From NCBI RefSeq assembly GCF_023573145.1, contig NZ_CP097635.1:2914001-2978000 (forward strand): a DNA stretch of 64,000 nt, given 5' to 3'. The stretch comes from Aquincola tertiaricarbonis (GTDB lineage Bacteria > Pseudomonadota > Gammaproteobacteria > Burkholderiales > Burkholderiaceae_C). Positions 1 through 8,197 of the stretch are shown in pieces (position 1 is the stretch's first letter; every line of letters starts with the position of its first letter). The notes beneath the pieces are model-generated. The model was not told where the DNA came from. It was given only the letters and a program-made list of their open reading frames with translations, and made no database searches. Made by a program: the position numbers and the translations under genes.

Positions 1-808
1 CGTCGTAGGTGAGGATGGCGTAGCCATGCGAGCCCCACTCAGGCCCCCAGGAGTTCTGGATCAGGAAGCCGTGCTCGTTGTAGCCGACGATGACGAAGGC
101 ATGGCCGGCATGCGCTGCCCAGCCCGGCTCCACCGGGATGGTCCACACCTCGTCGAAGCTGCTGGGCCGCTCAGCCATCGTGGGCAGCTGCATGCCCTGG
201 TCCCAGCCGGCATGGCAGCCGCAGCTCACGTACAGGATGCCGGCCTCGTTCAGCGCCGCATGCATGTCGGTGATCTGCGTGGGCGTGATGCGGTAGTACG
301 CGCCCAGCGGCCGGCGCACCGCGTCGTACCACCAGTCCTGGTCGATGGTGGGCGCGGCCGGCGGCATCTCCAGCGCGGGAAAGAGGTCGAAGGCGCAGGC
401 GCCGTGCTTGAACCAGCCCTTGAGCGCGCCGCGCAGGCTGGACCCTTCGTCGGCCACCGAGCCCGGAAACTCGTCGTAGCGCCGGGCCATCGAATACAGC
501 ATGTAGGGCGAGATCAACGGTTCCAGCTCGCGCTTGGAGGCGCGCAGCGCGTACTCGGCCACCGCCGACAGCGCAAAGCCGGTGCAGGCGTTGGTCTCAC
601 CCTGGTTCTTGATGGGCAGCGCCACCTTGGGGAACAGCGTGGGCGCCGGGCACATCGAGATGGCCGGCGTGAACAGCCGGTCGCGGAAGTCGATGGCGTC
701 GGGCCGGGCGGCCCGCTTCCAGGCCGGGGGCTTGGGCTTGGCGCGGGGTTTGGCGCGCGACTTGGCGGCGGGTTTGGCGGTGACGTCGGCTTTTTTTTTC
801 GTGACCAT
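1..808 (-). CDS. C1 (papain-like) family cysteine peptidase, C-terminus cut by window edge
   Basis: The first 269 codons are in the window; the C-terminus lies beyond position 1. A Lys/Ala/Pro-rich basic leader (residues 1-36) is followed by a papain-type catalytic domain. The Gln-Cys motif NQGETNACTGFA gives oxyanion Gln69 and nucleophile Cys75. The catalytic His is in HAFVIVGY (about 236) and the Asn in NSWGPEWG (about 252). The usual second cysteine of the papain active-site motif (GSCGSCW) is absent. No hydrophobic signal peptide is visible, so a cytoplasmic or non-classical location is likely. The ATG follows an AGGAG ribosome site 5 nt upstream. Codons 4-6 form an A9 run. It is the last gene after regB-regA, 62 bp downstream of regA; a functional link is not evident. 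Family assignment is firm, substrate unknown. Confidence 0.85.
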   Translation of the reverse strand, partial: MVTKKKADVTAKPAAKSRAKPRAKPKPPAWKRAARPDAIDFRDRLFTPAISMCPAPTLFPKVALPIKNQGETNACTGFALSAVAEYALRASKRELEPLISPYMLYSMARRYDEFPGSVADEGSSLRGALKGWFKHGACAFDLFPALEMPPAAPTIDQDWWYDAVRRPLGAYYRITPTQITDMHAALNEAGILYVSCGCHAGWDQGMQLPTMAERPSSFDEVWTIPVEPGWAAHAGHAFVIVGYNEHGFLIQNSWGPEWGSHGYAILTYD

Positions 809-870
809 GGTCGCTCCTGTCGGGACGGCATGGTCGGTGCGCGCGTACCTGCCGGTCAATCCCTACCGAG

Positions 871-1422
871 TCACTTCACCCGCTGCTTCTCCAGCTTGCG
901 GGCCAGCGTGCGGCGGTGCATGCCCAGGCGGCGCGCCGTCTCGCTGATGTTGAAGCCGGTGTCGGCCAGCGTTTCGTGGATGCGCTCCCACTCCAGCGTC
1001 TTGATGGAGGTGGCGCGGTTGGTCATGTCGACGTCGGTCTCGCCTTCGGTGCGGGCGAAGGCGGCTTCGATGTCGTCGGTGTTGGCCGGTTTGGCCAGGT
1101 AGTGGCGCGCGCCCAGCTTGATGGCCTCCACCGCGGTGGCGATGCTGGCATAGCCGGTCAGCACCACGATGGCCATCTCGTCGTCGTGCGCATGCAGCGC
1201 CTGCACGCAGGCCAGGCCCGAGCTGCCGTTGGCCAGCTTCAGGTCCACCACCGCATGGCTGGGCGCATGCTGCTCCAGCACCGCCCGCATGCTGTCCAGG
1301 TCGTGGGCGCGCACCACGCTCCAGCCGCGGCGCTCGAAGCTGCGGCACAGCGTGGCGGCCAGGGCATCGTCGTCCTCGACGATGAGCAGTACGCGGTCGT
1401 CGTGGGTCTCGTCCAGGTTCAA
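871..1422 (-). CDS. regA: RegA/PrrA/ActR-type redox response regulator
   Basis: With a TTG start this is 183 residues, the normal length of RegA. The receiver domain has an acidic pocket VEDDD (15-19), phospho-acceptor Asp60 in VVDLKL and Lys111 in LAKPA. The C-terminal Fis-type helix-turn-helix ends in ETARRLGMHRRTLARKL, the hallmark of the RegA family. The TTG is chosen because it overlaps the regB stop (GATTGA), has GGAG about 6 nt upstream, and gives the family length; no ATG is available. RegA is a global regulator of respiratory oxidases, photosynthesis and carbon/nitrogen fixation in proteobacteria. Its place after a quinol oxidase operon suggests it controls that operon. Translational coupling to regB is likely. 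Confidence 0.9.
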   Translation of the reverse strand: MNLDETHDDRVLLIVEDDDALAATLCRSFERRGWSVVRAHDLDSMRAVLEQHAPSHAVVDLKLANGSSGLACVQALHAHDDEMAIVVLTGYASIATAVEAIKLGARHYLAKPANTDDIEAAFARTEGETDVDMTNRATSIKTLEWERIHETLADTGFNISETARRLGMHRRTLARKLEKQRVK

Positions 1423-2864
1423 TCGGGGCTCCGGTTGGGCGGCGCGGCTTCGGGCGGCAGCGTCAGCGCGGCCAGCGGCAGGTCGATGGTCACTTCGGCA
1501 CCGCCGGTCTTGCGGTTGCAGGCGATCACGTTGCCGCCCAGCTTGCGGGCCACGTTCACGCTCAGGAACAAGCCGAGGCCGCCCCCGGGTCGCCCCTTGC
1601 TGGAGTGGTAGGGCCGGCCGAAGTTCGACAGCATCTCTTCGCTGAAACCAGGGCCGCGGTCGATCACCCGCAGCAGCAGGCGGTCGCGCTGCCACTCGGC
1701 CAGCAGCCGCGGCGTGGCCGGCGGTGCGGTGCCGGCGGCCTGCATCGCCTCCAGCGCGTTGTCCAGCACGTTGGTCACCATCTGGCGCAGGCCGGTATCG
1801 GCAATGATGGGCGTGGCCGGCAGCGGGCCCAGCTCGGGCGCGAAGGCGGCTTGCTGGCGTCGCTCGCGCCAGTCCAGCGCCACTTCGTCGAGAAAGGCCT
1901 TGAGCGTGGTGGCGGTGGGTCGGTCGCCACGGCTGTCGCCGGCCGACAGCAGGATGCCGCTGATGATGCCCTTGCAGCGCTGCACCTGCGATTGCATCTG
2001 CTCCAGGTCTTCACGCAGTTCGGGCTCGGCCGCGAACGGCGCCATGTGCGCCCAGTCGCCCAGGATCACGCTGAGCGTGGCCAGCGGCGTGCCCAGTTCA
2101 TGCGCCGCGCCGCTGGCCAGCAGGCCCATGCGCACGATGTGGTCCTCCTCGGCGGCACGCTGCCGCAGCGCGGCCAGGCGCGCGTCGCGCACCCGCAGGT
2201 TGCGGGCGAAGCGGCCCACCGCCAGCACCAGCAGCGAGGCGCAGAGCGCGAAGCACAGCAGCAGCCCGCCCAGGTACAGCAGCGAAAGCCGCTGTGGCTG
2301 CGGCGCATCGGGCCAGGCCAGCGGCAGGTGCCACTGCGCCAGCAGCACGATGGCCACGCAGGCCAGCAGCGTCAGCGTCCAGGCGTAGGCCGGCCGCAGC
2401 AGCAGCGCACCCACCGCCAGCTGCGGCAGGTACACGAACAGGAAGGGATTGTTGACCCCGCCCGACAGCGCCAGCAGGCCGGTGAGCACCACCAGGTCCA
2501 TACCCAGGCAGAGGAACAGCTCGGGCTGGCCCACGTGGCGGGCGGTGCTGGCACGCAGCCAGCTCACCAGATTGAACAGCGCCAGCGAGGCCAGCAGCCA
2601 CAGCAGCGGCAGGATGGGCAGCTGCAGCCCCAGGCCGAAGTGCACCGCCAGCACGGTGAGTAACTGCCCGCCCACGGCCAGCCAGCGCAGCTGCACCAGC
2701 TGCATGAGGTTGCTGCGGCCGGCACGCGCTTCGGGCGGCAGCGCGGGGTCGTCGGCCACCGGCGCATCGGCCCGCGGCGCACCCTGGCGGCCCGTCTCGT
2801 CGTCGGGCGTGGTGCTGCGCCAGGGCCACCAGGGGGGCAAGGGGGCAAGGCGGAAAGTGGGCAT
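1419..2864 (-). CDS. regB: RegB/PrrB-type redox-sensing histidine kinase
   Basis: 481 residues from the ATG at 2864. An N-terminal membrane domain with about six hydrophobic segments carries the heptapeptide GGVNNPF, the fully conserved GGxxNPF ubiquinone-site motif of RegB. The H-box is HELGTPLATL, again the RegB variant. A cysteine in the following helix (QRCKGII) matches the position of the redox-active Cys of RegB. The ATPase domain has NVLDNALEAM and a glycine-rich lid (GRPGGGLGLFLS). It senses quinone pool and oxygen status and phosphorylates RegA. It lies 74 bp after the SURF1 gene and overlaps regA by 4 bp. A GTG at 2933 would add 23 residues; I prefer 2864 because the longer N-terminus does not look like family sequence. 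Confidence 0.9.
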   Translation of the reverse strand: MPTFRLAPLPPWWPWRSTTPDDETGRQGAPRADAPVADDPALPPEARAGRSNLMQLVQLRWLAVGGQLLTVLAVHFGLGLQLPILPLLWLLASLALFNLVSWLRASTARHVGQPELFLCLGMDLVVLTGLLALSGGVNNPFLFVYLPQLAVGALLLRPAYAWTLTLLACVAIVLLAQWHLPLAWPDAPQPQRLSLLYLGGLLLCFALCASLLVLAVGRFARNLRVRDARLAALRQRAAEEDHIVRMGLLASGAAHELGTPLATLSVILGDWAHMAPFAAEPELREDLEQMQSQVQRCKGIISGILLSAGDSRGDRPTATTLKAFLDEVALDWRERRQQAAFAPELGPLPATPIIADTGLRQMVTNVLDNALEAMQAAGTAPPATPRLLAEWQRDRLLLRVIDRGPGFSEEMLSNFGRPYHSSKGRPGGGLGLFLSVNVARKLGGNVIACNRKTGGAEVTIDLPLAALTLPPEAAPPNRSPD

Positions 2865-2938
2865 GGCGGAAGCCTGGGGCGAGCGGGTTCGGCAAACGAT
2901 GTGGCGGCCCGCAGGGCGGGCCACCCGGGCCACGCGTG

Positions 2939-3751
2939 TCAGGCGTTGCGGCTGTCCGGCTTATAACGCCACAGCATCACCGCCGCCGCCACACTGCCGG
3001 TGGCCAGCGCCAGCCAGGTGAGCGCGTAACCGCGGTGATTGTTGCTGAAGCGCAGCACCGTCAAGCCGCCTTGGGGAATGTGAATGTCCATGGCGGGGGC
3101 GCTGGCGGAGGGTACGGCGCCGGTGGCGGCCGATGCGCTGGCGACGCGCTCGCCCACGTGCTCGCCATCCCGACTCACGTCGATGAAGAACGGCGCGGCC
3201 TCGATGCCGGCGGCCTGCGACAGCGCGGCCACTTCGCGGCCCACCCAGCGGCCGGCGGCAGGGTCGTTGCGCTGCCACAGCCAGCTGCCGGCTTCGGAGA
3301 AGCGCAGCAGGCCGGTGACCTGCACCTGGGCCTGCGGTGCACCGGGCGGCAAAGCGGCCGGCCGGTTGCCCAGAGCTTCGGGCACGAAGCCCCGGTTCAA
3401 CCAGACCCGCCCGCCGCTGGTCAGGTGCAGCGGCACCATCACCCAGTGGCCGCGGCCCAGCTCGGTGCTGGCCAGCACGCGGATCTCGCGTTCCGGCTCC
3501 AGCCAGCCCTGCAGCGCGACCGGCCGGTACTCGTCGGCCTCACGGCTCATGCCGGGCCAGTCGCGCGCCGGCGGCAGCGGCTGCGGCGCGGCGCTCAGCT
3601 GGCGCTCGACGCGCTCGATCAGCGCCTCTTTCCAGGCCAGTCGTTGCCACTGCCAGGCCGACAGCGCAACGAAGCCGGCGGCCGCCAGCAAGGCGGCCAG
3701 GCAGACCACGATGCGCAGCACGCCCCCAGTACGCCCCGGGCGATCGGTCAA
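2939..3751 (-). CDS. SURF1 family oxidase assembly protein
   Basis: 270 residues with one transmembrane helix near each end (about 12-32 and 238-258) and a large periplasmic domain between, the SURF1 topology. Family motifs seen are WQWQRLAWKEALIERVE after the first helix, EYRPVALQGWLE, and the terminal YALTWLALATG helix. SURF1 proteins help insert heme into the catalytic subunit of heme-copper oxidases. Here the gene follows cyoD within 20 bp, as for the quinol-oxidase-dedicated Surf1 (Surf1q) described in Paracoccus. No heme O or heme A synthase gene is in the window, so which heme the oxidase carries cannot be told. Confidence 0.88.
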   Translation of the reverse strand: MTDRPGRTGGVLRIVVCLAALLAAAGFVALSAWQWQRLAWKEALIERVERQLSAAPQPLPPARDWPGMSREADEYRPVALQGWLEPEREIRVLASTELGRGHWVMVPLHLTSGGRVWLNRGFVPEALGNRPAALPPGAPQAQVQVTGLLRFSEAGSWLWQRNDPAAGRWVGREVAALSQAAGIEAAPFFIDVSRDGEHVGERVASASAATGAVPSASAPAMDIHIPQGGLTVLRFSNNHRGYALTWLALATGSVAAAVMLWRYKPDSRNA

Positions 3752-3770
3752 GCCACTGCTCCCCGGCCCA

Positions 3771-4163
3771 TCAGGGCCGCGTGCGCATGTCGTGCACGGG
3801 CATCATGTTGGTGTTCAGGTGGTGCATCACCCAGATCGAGCCGGCCAGCATGATGACCACCAGCACACCGGTGAACACCAGCGCCAGCAGCGACCAGCCC
3901 TGCTCCACCCGGGCATTCATGTGCAGGAAGTACACCATGTGCACCACCACCTGCACCGCAGCCATCACCAGGATGACGGCAGCCGTGATGCCCGGCGTGG
4001 GCAGCACCTTGGCCATCACCAGCCAGAACGGGATGGCGGTGAGCACCACCGACAGCAGGAAGCCGGTGATGTAGCCCTTGTAGGTGGCGTGGTACTCCGG
4101 CTCACCATGGTCGTGGTGCGGGTGGTCCAGGTTCTCAGCGTGGGTGTCGTGTGTCGCAGCCAT
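3771..4163 (-). CDS. cyoD: Cytochrome bo3 quinol oxidase subunit IV
   Basis: 130 residues. A His/Asp-rich N-terminus (HAENLDHPHHDHGEPEYH) precedes three transmembrane helices at about 30-50, 58-78 and 92-112, including the conserved stretch YKGYITGFLLSVVLTAIPFW and VQVVVHMVYFLHM. Subunit IV assists assembly of the CuB site and is not catalytic. It lies 21 bp after cyoC. The His-rich N-terminal tail is longer and more histidine-dense than in the E. coli protein, which may matter for copper handling, though that is inference. Confidence 0.92.
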   Translation of the reverse strand: MAATHDTHAENLDHPHHDHGEPEYHATYKGYITGFLLSVVLTAIPFWLVMAKVLPTPGITAAVILVMAAVQVVVHMVYFLHMNARVEQGWSLLALVFTGVLVVIMLAGSIWVMHHLNTNMMPVHDMRTRP

Positions 4164-4184
4164 CGCAAGGCTCCTTCAAGTCAG

Positions 4185-4826
4185 TCAGACGGCCGGGGGC
4201 ATGGAGCCCATCAGGTACACGAACGTGAACACGCCGATCCAGATCACGTCCAGGAAGTGCCAGAACATCGACAGGCACATCAGGCGGCGGCGGTTGGCCG
4301 GCGTCAGGCCCAGCTTCTTGACCTGGATCATCAGCGTGACCAGCCACAGGATGCCGAAGCTCACGTGCAGGCCGTGGGTGCCCACCAGCGCGAAGAACGA
4401 GGACAGGAAGGCACTGCGCTGCGGGCCCGCGCCTTCATGGATCAGGTGGTGAAACTCATACAGCTCGAGGCCGACGAAAGCCAGGCCGAACAAGCCGGTG
4501 ATGGCCAGCCACAGGAGCACCTTGCCCTGGTTGCGCTGGTTCATCGCGATCATCGCGAAGCCGTAGGTGATCGACGACAGCAGCAGCATGGCCGTGTTGA
4601 TGGCCACCAGCGGCAGGTCGAACAGATCGGCGCCCGAGGGACCAGCCGCGTAGCTCTGGCCGTACACCGCGTACACCGCGAACAGGATCGCGAAGATGAG
4701 GCAGTCGCTCATCAGGTACAGCCAGAAACCCAGCAGCGTGCCTTGCTGCGGGTGGTGGCTGCCGTCGTCGTAGAACTTCAGCGGGGCGCCGGAGGCGTCC
4801 CCCGCTGCGTGCGAAATGGCCGTCAT
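4185..4826 (-). CDS. cyoC: Cytochrome bo3 quinol oxidase subunit III
   Basis: 213 residues from the ATG at 4826, with five transmembrane helices as in CyoC. Recognisable family segments are [55 protein letters not shown] and [21 protein letters not shown]. Subunit III of heme-copper oxidases is a non-catalytic structural subunit near the proton-uptake path. It lies 35 bp after cyoB and 21 bp before cyoD in one operon. An upstream in-frame extension exists but lacks membrane or family sequence, so this ATG is preferred. Confidence 0.94.
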   Translation of the reverse strand: MTAISHAAGDASGAPLKFYDDGSHHPQQGTLLGFWLYLMSDCLIFAILFAVYAVYGQSYAAGPSGADLFDLPLVAINTAMLLLSSITYGFAMIAMNQRNQGKVLLWLAITGLFGLAFVGLELYEFHHLIHEGAGPQRSAFLSSFFALVGTHGLHVSFGILWLVTLMIQVKKLGLTPANRRRLMCLSMFWHFLDVIWIGVFTFVYLMGSMPPAV

Positions 4827-4861
4827 GAAGAGGTCCTTGGATCGTTGGTCACTGCGCGCGT

Positions 4862-6898
4862 TCAGGCGCCGGCCGGCTTGGGCGACACCAGGCCCAGGGC
4901 AGCCAGTTGGCGGGTGCGCTCGGCCTCGGTGCGGGTCACGGCATCGGCCGGGATGTGGTAGTCGCGGTGGTAGTTGAAGGTGTGCACCACCGCGGCAATC
5001 ACCACGGCCGCGAACGACAGCCCTGCCAGCCACCAGATGTGCCACACCAGCGCGAAGCCCATCACCGTGGACAACGCGGCGATGACCACGCCCGCGGCCG
5101 TGTTGGACGGCATGTGGATCGGCTGGAAGCCGTTCAGCGGACGCTCGGCGCCGACTTCCTTCATGTGGTGCCAGGCATCGCGCTCATGCACGATGGGTGT
5201 GAAGGCGAAGTTGTAGTCGGGCGGCGGCGAAGCGGTGCTCCACTCCAGCGTGCGGCCGGTGCCCCAGGCGTCGCCGGTCAGGTCGCGGTTCTGCTCGCGG
5301 CGCAGGTAGCTCACCACCAGCTGGATGATGAAGCAGGCGATGCCCAGCGCGATCAGCACGGCGCCAAAGGCAGCCACCTGGAACCAGATCTGCAGGCTCA
5401 TGTCCTGGAAGTGGCTCATGCGGCGGGTGACGCCCATCAGGCCCAGCACGTACAGCGGCATGAAGGCGAAGTAGAAGCCGATGAACCAGAACCAGAAGGA
5501 GCACTTGCCCCAGAACGGATCGAGCTTGTAGCCGAAGGCCTTCGGGTACCAGTAGGTGATGCCGGCGAACACGCCGAACACCACGCCGCCGATGATCACG
5601 TTGTGGAAGTGCGCGATCAGGAACAGGCTGTTGTGCAGCACGAAGTCCGCCGGGGGTACGGCCAGCAGCACGCCGGTCATGCCGCCGATGACGAAGGTGA
5701 CCATGAAGCCGATGGTCCACAGCATCGGCACCTCGAAGCGGATGCGGCCGCGGTACATCGTGAACAGCCAGTTGAAGATCTTCGCCCCGGTCGGGATCGA
5801 GATGATCATCGTGGTGATGCCGAAGAACGAGTTGACGCTCGCCCCGGACCCCATGGTGAAGAAGTGGTGCAGCCACACCAGGTACGACAGGATGGTGATC
5901 ACCACCGTGGCGTAGACCATCGAGGCATAGCCGAACAGGCGCTTGCTGCAGAAGGTGGCGACCACCTCCGAGAAGATGCCGAACACCGGCAGCACCAGGA
6001 TGTAGACCTCGGGGTGGCCCCAGATCCAGATCAGGTTGACGTACACCATGGCGTTGCCGCCCAGCTCCGTCGTGAAGAAGTTGGTGCCGACGTAGCGGTC
6101 CAGGCTGAGCAGCACCAGCACGGCGGTCAGCACCGGGAAGCTGACGACGATCAGCACGTTGGTGCACAGGCTGGTCCAGGTGAAGACGGGCATCTTCATC
6201 AGGGTCATGCCGGGCGCCCGCATCTTGACGATGGTGACGATCAGGTTGATGCCTGACAGCGTGGTGCCCACCCCCGCCACCTGCAGCGACCAGAGGTAAT
6301 AGTCCACCCCCACGCCCGGATCGGCCAGGATGCCGGACAGCGGCGGATAGGCCAGCCAGCCGGTGCGCGCGAACTCGCCCACGAACAGCGACAGCATCAT
6401 CAGCACCGCGCCACCGGCGGTCATCCAGAAGCTGAAGTTGTTCAGGAACGGGAAGGCCACGTCGCGCGCGCCGATCTGCAGCGGCACCACGTAGTTCATG
6501 AAGCCGGTGACCAGCGGCATCGCCACGAAGAAGATCATGATCACGCCGTGGGCGGTAAAGATCTGGTCGTAGTGGTGCGCGTTGAGGAAGCCGGTGGCAT
6601 CACCGAAGGCCATGGCCTGCTGGGCACGCATCAGCAGCGCGTCGGCAAAGCCGCGCAGCAGCATCACGATGCCCAGCACCATGTACATGATGCCGATCTT
6701 CTTGTGGTCGATGCTGGTGAGCCAGTCGCGCCACAGCGGGCCCCAGACGCGGTAGCGCGTCATCAGCACCAGCAGCGCCAGGCCGCCGACGGCGACGCCG
6801 GCGAAGGTGGCCAGGATGATGGGCTCGTGCAGCGGGAGCGCGCCCAGGGACAGGCGGCCCAGCAGCGGATCGTTCTCGGTGGGATAGATGGCGGACAT
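4862..6898 (-). CDS. cyoB: Cytochrome bo3-type ubiquinol oxidase catalytic subunit I
   Basis: 678 residues, close to E. coli CyoB (663). The quinol-binding region [10 protein letters not shown]...[14 protein letters not shown] is present, which separates quinol oxidases from cytochrome c oxidases. CuB and cross-link residues lie in [10 protein letters not shown] (about residue 294); further metal ligands are in WLHHFFTMG and HFHNVIIGG. About 15 hydrophobic helices are visible. It oxidises ubiquinol, reduces O2 to water and pumps protons. The ATG overlaps the cyoA stop by one base (TGATG), so translation is probably coupled. Whether heme O (bo3) or heme A (aa3) is used cannot be decided from sequence alone. 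Confidence 0.95.
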   Translation of the reverse strand: MSAIYPTENDPLLGRLSLGALPLHEPIILATFAGVAVGGLALLVLMTRYRVWGPLWRDWLTSIDHKKIGIMYMVLGIVMLLRGFADALLMRAQQAMAFGDATGFLNAHHYDQIFTAHGVIMIFFVAMPLVTGFMNYVVPLQIGARDVAFPFLNNFSFWMTAGGAVLMMLSLFVGEFARTGWLAYPPLSGILADPGVGVDYYLWSLQVAGVGTTLSGINLIVTIVKMRAPGMTLMKMPVFTWTSLCTNVLIVVSFPVLTAVLVLLSLDRYVGTNFFTTELGGNAMVYVNLIWIWGHPEVYILVLPVFGIFSEVVATFCSKRLFGYASMVYATVVITILSYLVWLHHFFTMGSGASVNSFFGITTMIISIPTGAKIFNWLFTMYRGRIRFEVPMLWTIGFMVTFVIGGMTGVLLAVPPADFVLHNSLFLIAHFHNVIIGGVVFGVFAGITYWYPKAFGYKLDPFWGKCSFWFWFIGFYFAFMPLYVLGLMGVTRRMSHFQDMSLQIWFQVAAFGAVLIALGIACFIIQLVVSYLRREQNRDLTGDAWGTGRTLEWSTASPPPDYNFAFTPIVHERDAWHHMKEVGAERPLNGFQPIHMPSNTAAGVVIAALSTVMGFALVWHIWWLAGLSFAAVVIAAVVHTFNYHRDYHIPADAVTRTEAERTRQLAALGLVSPKPAGA

Positions 6899-8010
6899 CA
6901 GAGCTTGCCGGCTGCAGCCGCGGGTTCGAGGGAAGAAAGGACGGAGGTCACGCTGGTGACGCCCGTGCCGGTGGGATCGGACGGCGTGCACAGGCCGGCC
7001 ACGACGGTGGTCTGCGCGCCGCGCCAGCTGGCACGGGCCACCGAGGTGGTGCCCTGCTTGCCACCGCCGCCGCTGGCGTCGATGGCCATCATGTCGGCCA
7101 TGCACATGCGGCCACGCTCCACGCAGCGGTTGACCACCGCGTCGAACAGGTCGGGCTCGACGCTGGCGAAGCGGCGCACCGCCTCACGCTGGCTGGGCTT
7201 GGCCAGTTCCAGGTAGGTGGCACGGTCCAGCTTGGCGCCGGCGCCGCGGGCGTTTTCGACCCACCGGTCGAAGTCGGCCGCCGACATGCCGTGGAACGCG
7301 AAGCGCATGCCCGAGAAGCCGTCGCCGCTGTAGTTGGCGGAGAAGCCTTCCCAGGTGCCGGGCTTGTTGATCACGGCGTGCAGCGTCGAGGCCATGCCCG
7401 GCATCGCGTAGATCTGGCCGGCCAGCGCCGGCACGTAGAAGGAGTTCATCACCGTCGACGAGGTGATCTTGAAGCGCACCGGACGGTCGACCGGCAGCGC
7501 CAGCTCATTGACCATCGCCACGCCCTGCTCGGGGTAGACGAACAGCCACTTCCAGTCCAGCGCCACCACCTGCACTTCCATCGTCTGCACGTTGGTGGGC
7601 AGCGCGCGGTTCTCGTCCAGGCGCGACAGCGGGCGGTACGGATCGAGCTGGTGGGTGCTGATCCAGGTGACGGTGCCCAGCGCGATGATGATCAGCAGCG
7701 GAGCGCCCCAGATCAGCAGCTCGAGCTTGGTGGAGTGGTCCCAGTCGGGCTCGTAACGGGCGCTGGAGACGGCGGCCTGCCGGGCACGGTAGCGCCAGGC
7801 GAACAGCAGCGTCAGCAGGATCACCGGCACGATGATCAGCAGCATCAGCACCGTGGAGGTGATGATGAGGTCTGCCTGCTGGCGGGCGATGTCGCCTGCC
7901 GGATTCATCACGATGGCGTTGTTGCACCCGGCCAGCGGCAGCAGCGCGGCGGCGAGCGCCCCAGCGGCAAGCGGGCGGCGGAGGCGGGTCATGAGAGAGG
8001 GATCAGACAT
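6898..8010 (-). CDS. cyoA: Cytochrome bo3 quinol oxidase subunit II, lipoprotein
   Basis: 370 residues from the ATG at 8010; a second ATG (7992) would give a more compact signal peptide. A lipobox LAGC with Cys29 predicts a lipid anchor, as in E. coli CyoA. Two transmembrane helices follow (about 48-70 and 93-113), then a periplasmic cupredoxin domain ([15 protein letters not shown] ... [20 protein letters not shown]). The CuA-ligand cysteines of cytochrome c oxidases are absent, as expected for a quinol oxidase. The Gly/Ser/Thr-rich C-terminal tail after about residue 300 makes it roughly 50 residues longer than the E. coli subunit. It is the first gene of the operon; an FNR-like site lies 48-61 bp upstream. 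Confidence 0.94.
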   Translation of the reverse strand: MSDPSLMTRLRRPLAAGALAAALLPLAGCNNAIVMNPAGDIARQQADLIITSTVLMLLIIVPVILLTLLFAWRYRARQAAVSSARYEPDWDHSTKLELLIWGAPLLIIIALGTVTWISTHQLDPYRPLSRLDENRALPTNVQTMEVQVVALDWKWLFVYPEQGVAMVNELALPVDRPVRFKITSSTVMNSFYVPALAGQIYAMPGMASTLHAVINKPGTWEGFSANYSGDGFSGMRFAFHGMSAADFDRWVENARGAGAKLDRATYLELAKPSQREAVRRFASVEPDLFDAVVNRCVERGRMCMADMMAIDASGGGGKQGTTSVARASWRGAQTTVVAGLCTPSDPTGTGVTSVTSVLSSLEPAAAAGKL

Positions 8011-8057
8011 GGCTAAGGGTGTGCCCCAAGGCGGCAATGTGCGGGAATCTACCTAGT

Positions 8058-8071
8058 TTGATCGTTGTCAA
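8058..8071. promoter_or_regulatory. FNR/ANR-like box in the cyoA-MFS divergent region
   Basis: TTGATCGTTGTCAA matches the FNR/ANR consensus TTGAT-N4-ATCAA at 9 of 10 defined positions (G for A in the second half). It sits 48-61 bp upstream of the cyoA ATG and 127 bp from the divergent MFS gene, in an AT-richer island. FNR-type proteins regulate cyo operons in other proteobacteria. The site is directly visible; its function is inferred. Confidence 0.5.
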
Positions 8072-8076
8072 CGATT

Positions 8077-8089
8077 GGACACTTTGTCC
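8077..8089. promoter_or_regulatory. Short palindrome GGACA-CTT-TGTCC next to the FNR-like box
   Basis: A perfect 5-bp inverted repeat with a 3-bp spacer, starting 6 bp after the FNR-like box and within the 187-bp divergent promoter region of cyoA and the MFS gene. It may be an operator for a second regulator. I cannot assign a protein to it. Confidence 0.3.
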
Positions 8090-8197
8090 CAACCCCCTCC
8101 GCCCTCGAGCGCGCACGCTGATTGCTCCGTACTGCTTGCCCCGAACGGTGGGCCCCCGGGCCTTCCACTGACTGATTGAACGCCACAGCACTCCGCG

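Noticed and set aside
2864..2933. GTG start giving 23 extra residues for RegB.
   Set aside because: The extension is Arg/Ala-rich and unlike RegB N-termini; the ATG at 2864 gives a normal protein.
3084..4961. A 625-codon plus-strand frame opposite SURF1-cyoCD.
   Set aside because: Composition (His, Gln, Arg-rich) and complete overlap with conserved cyo genes show it is not coding. The same holds for plus-strand frames at 4907-6256 and 9659-11764.
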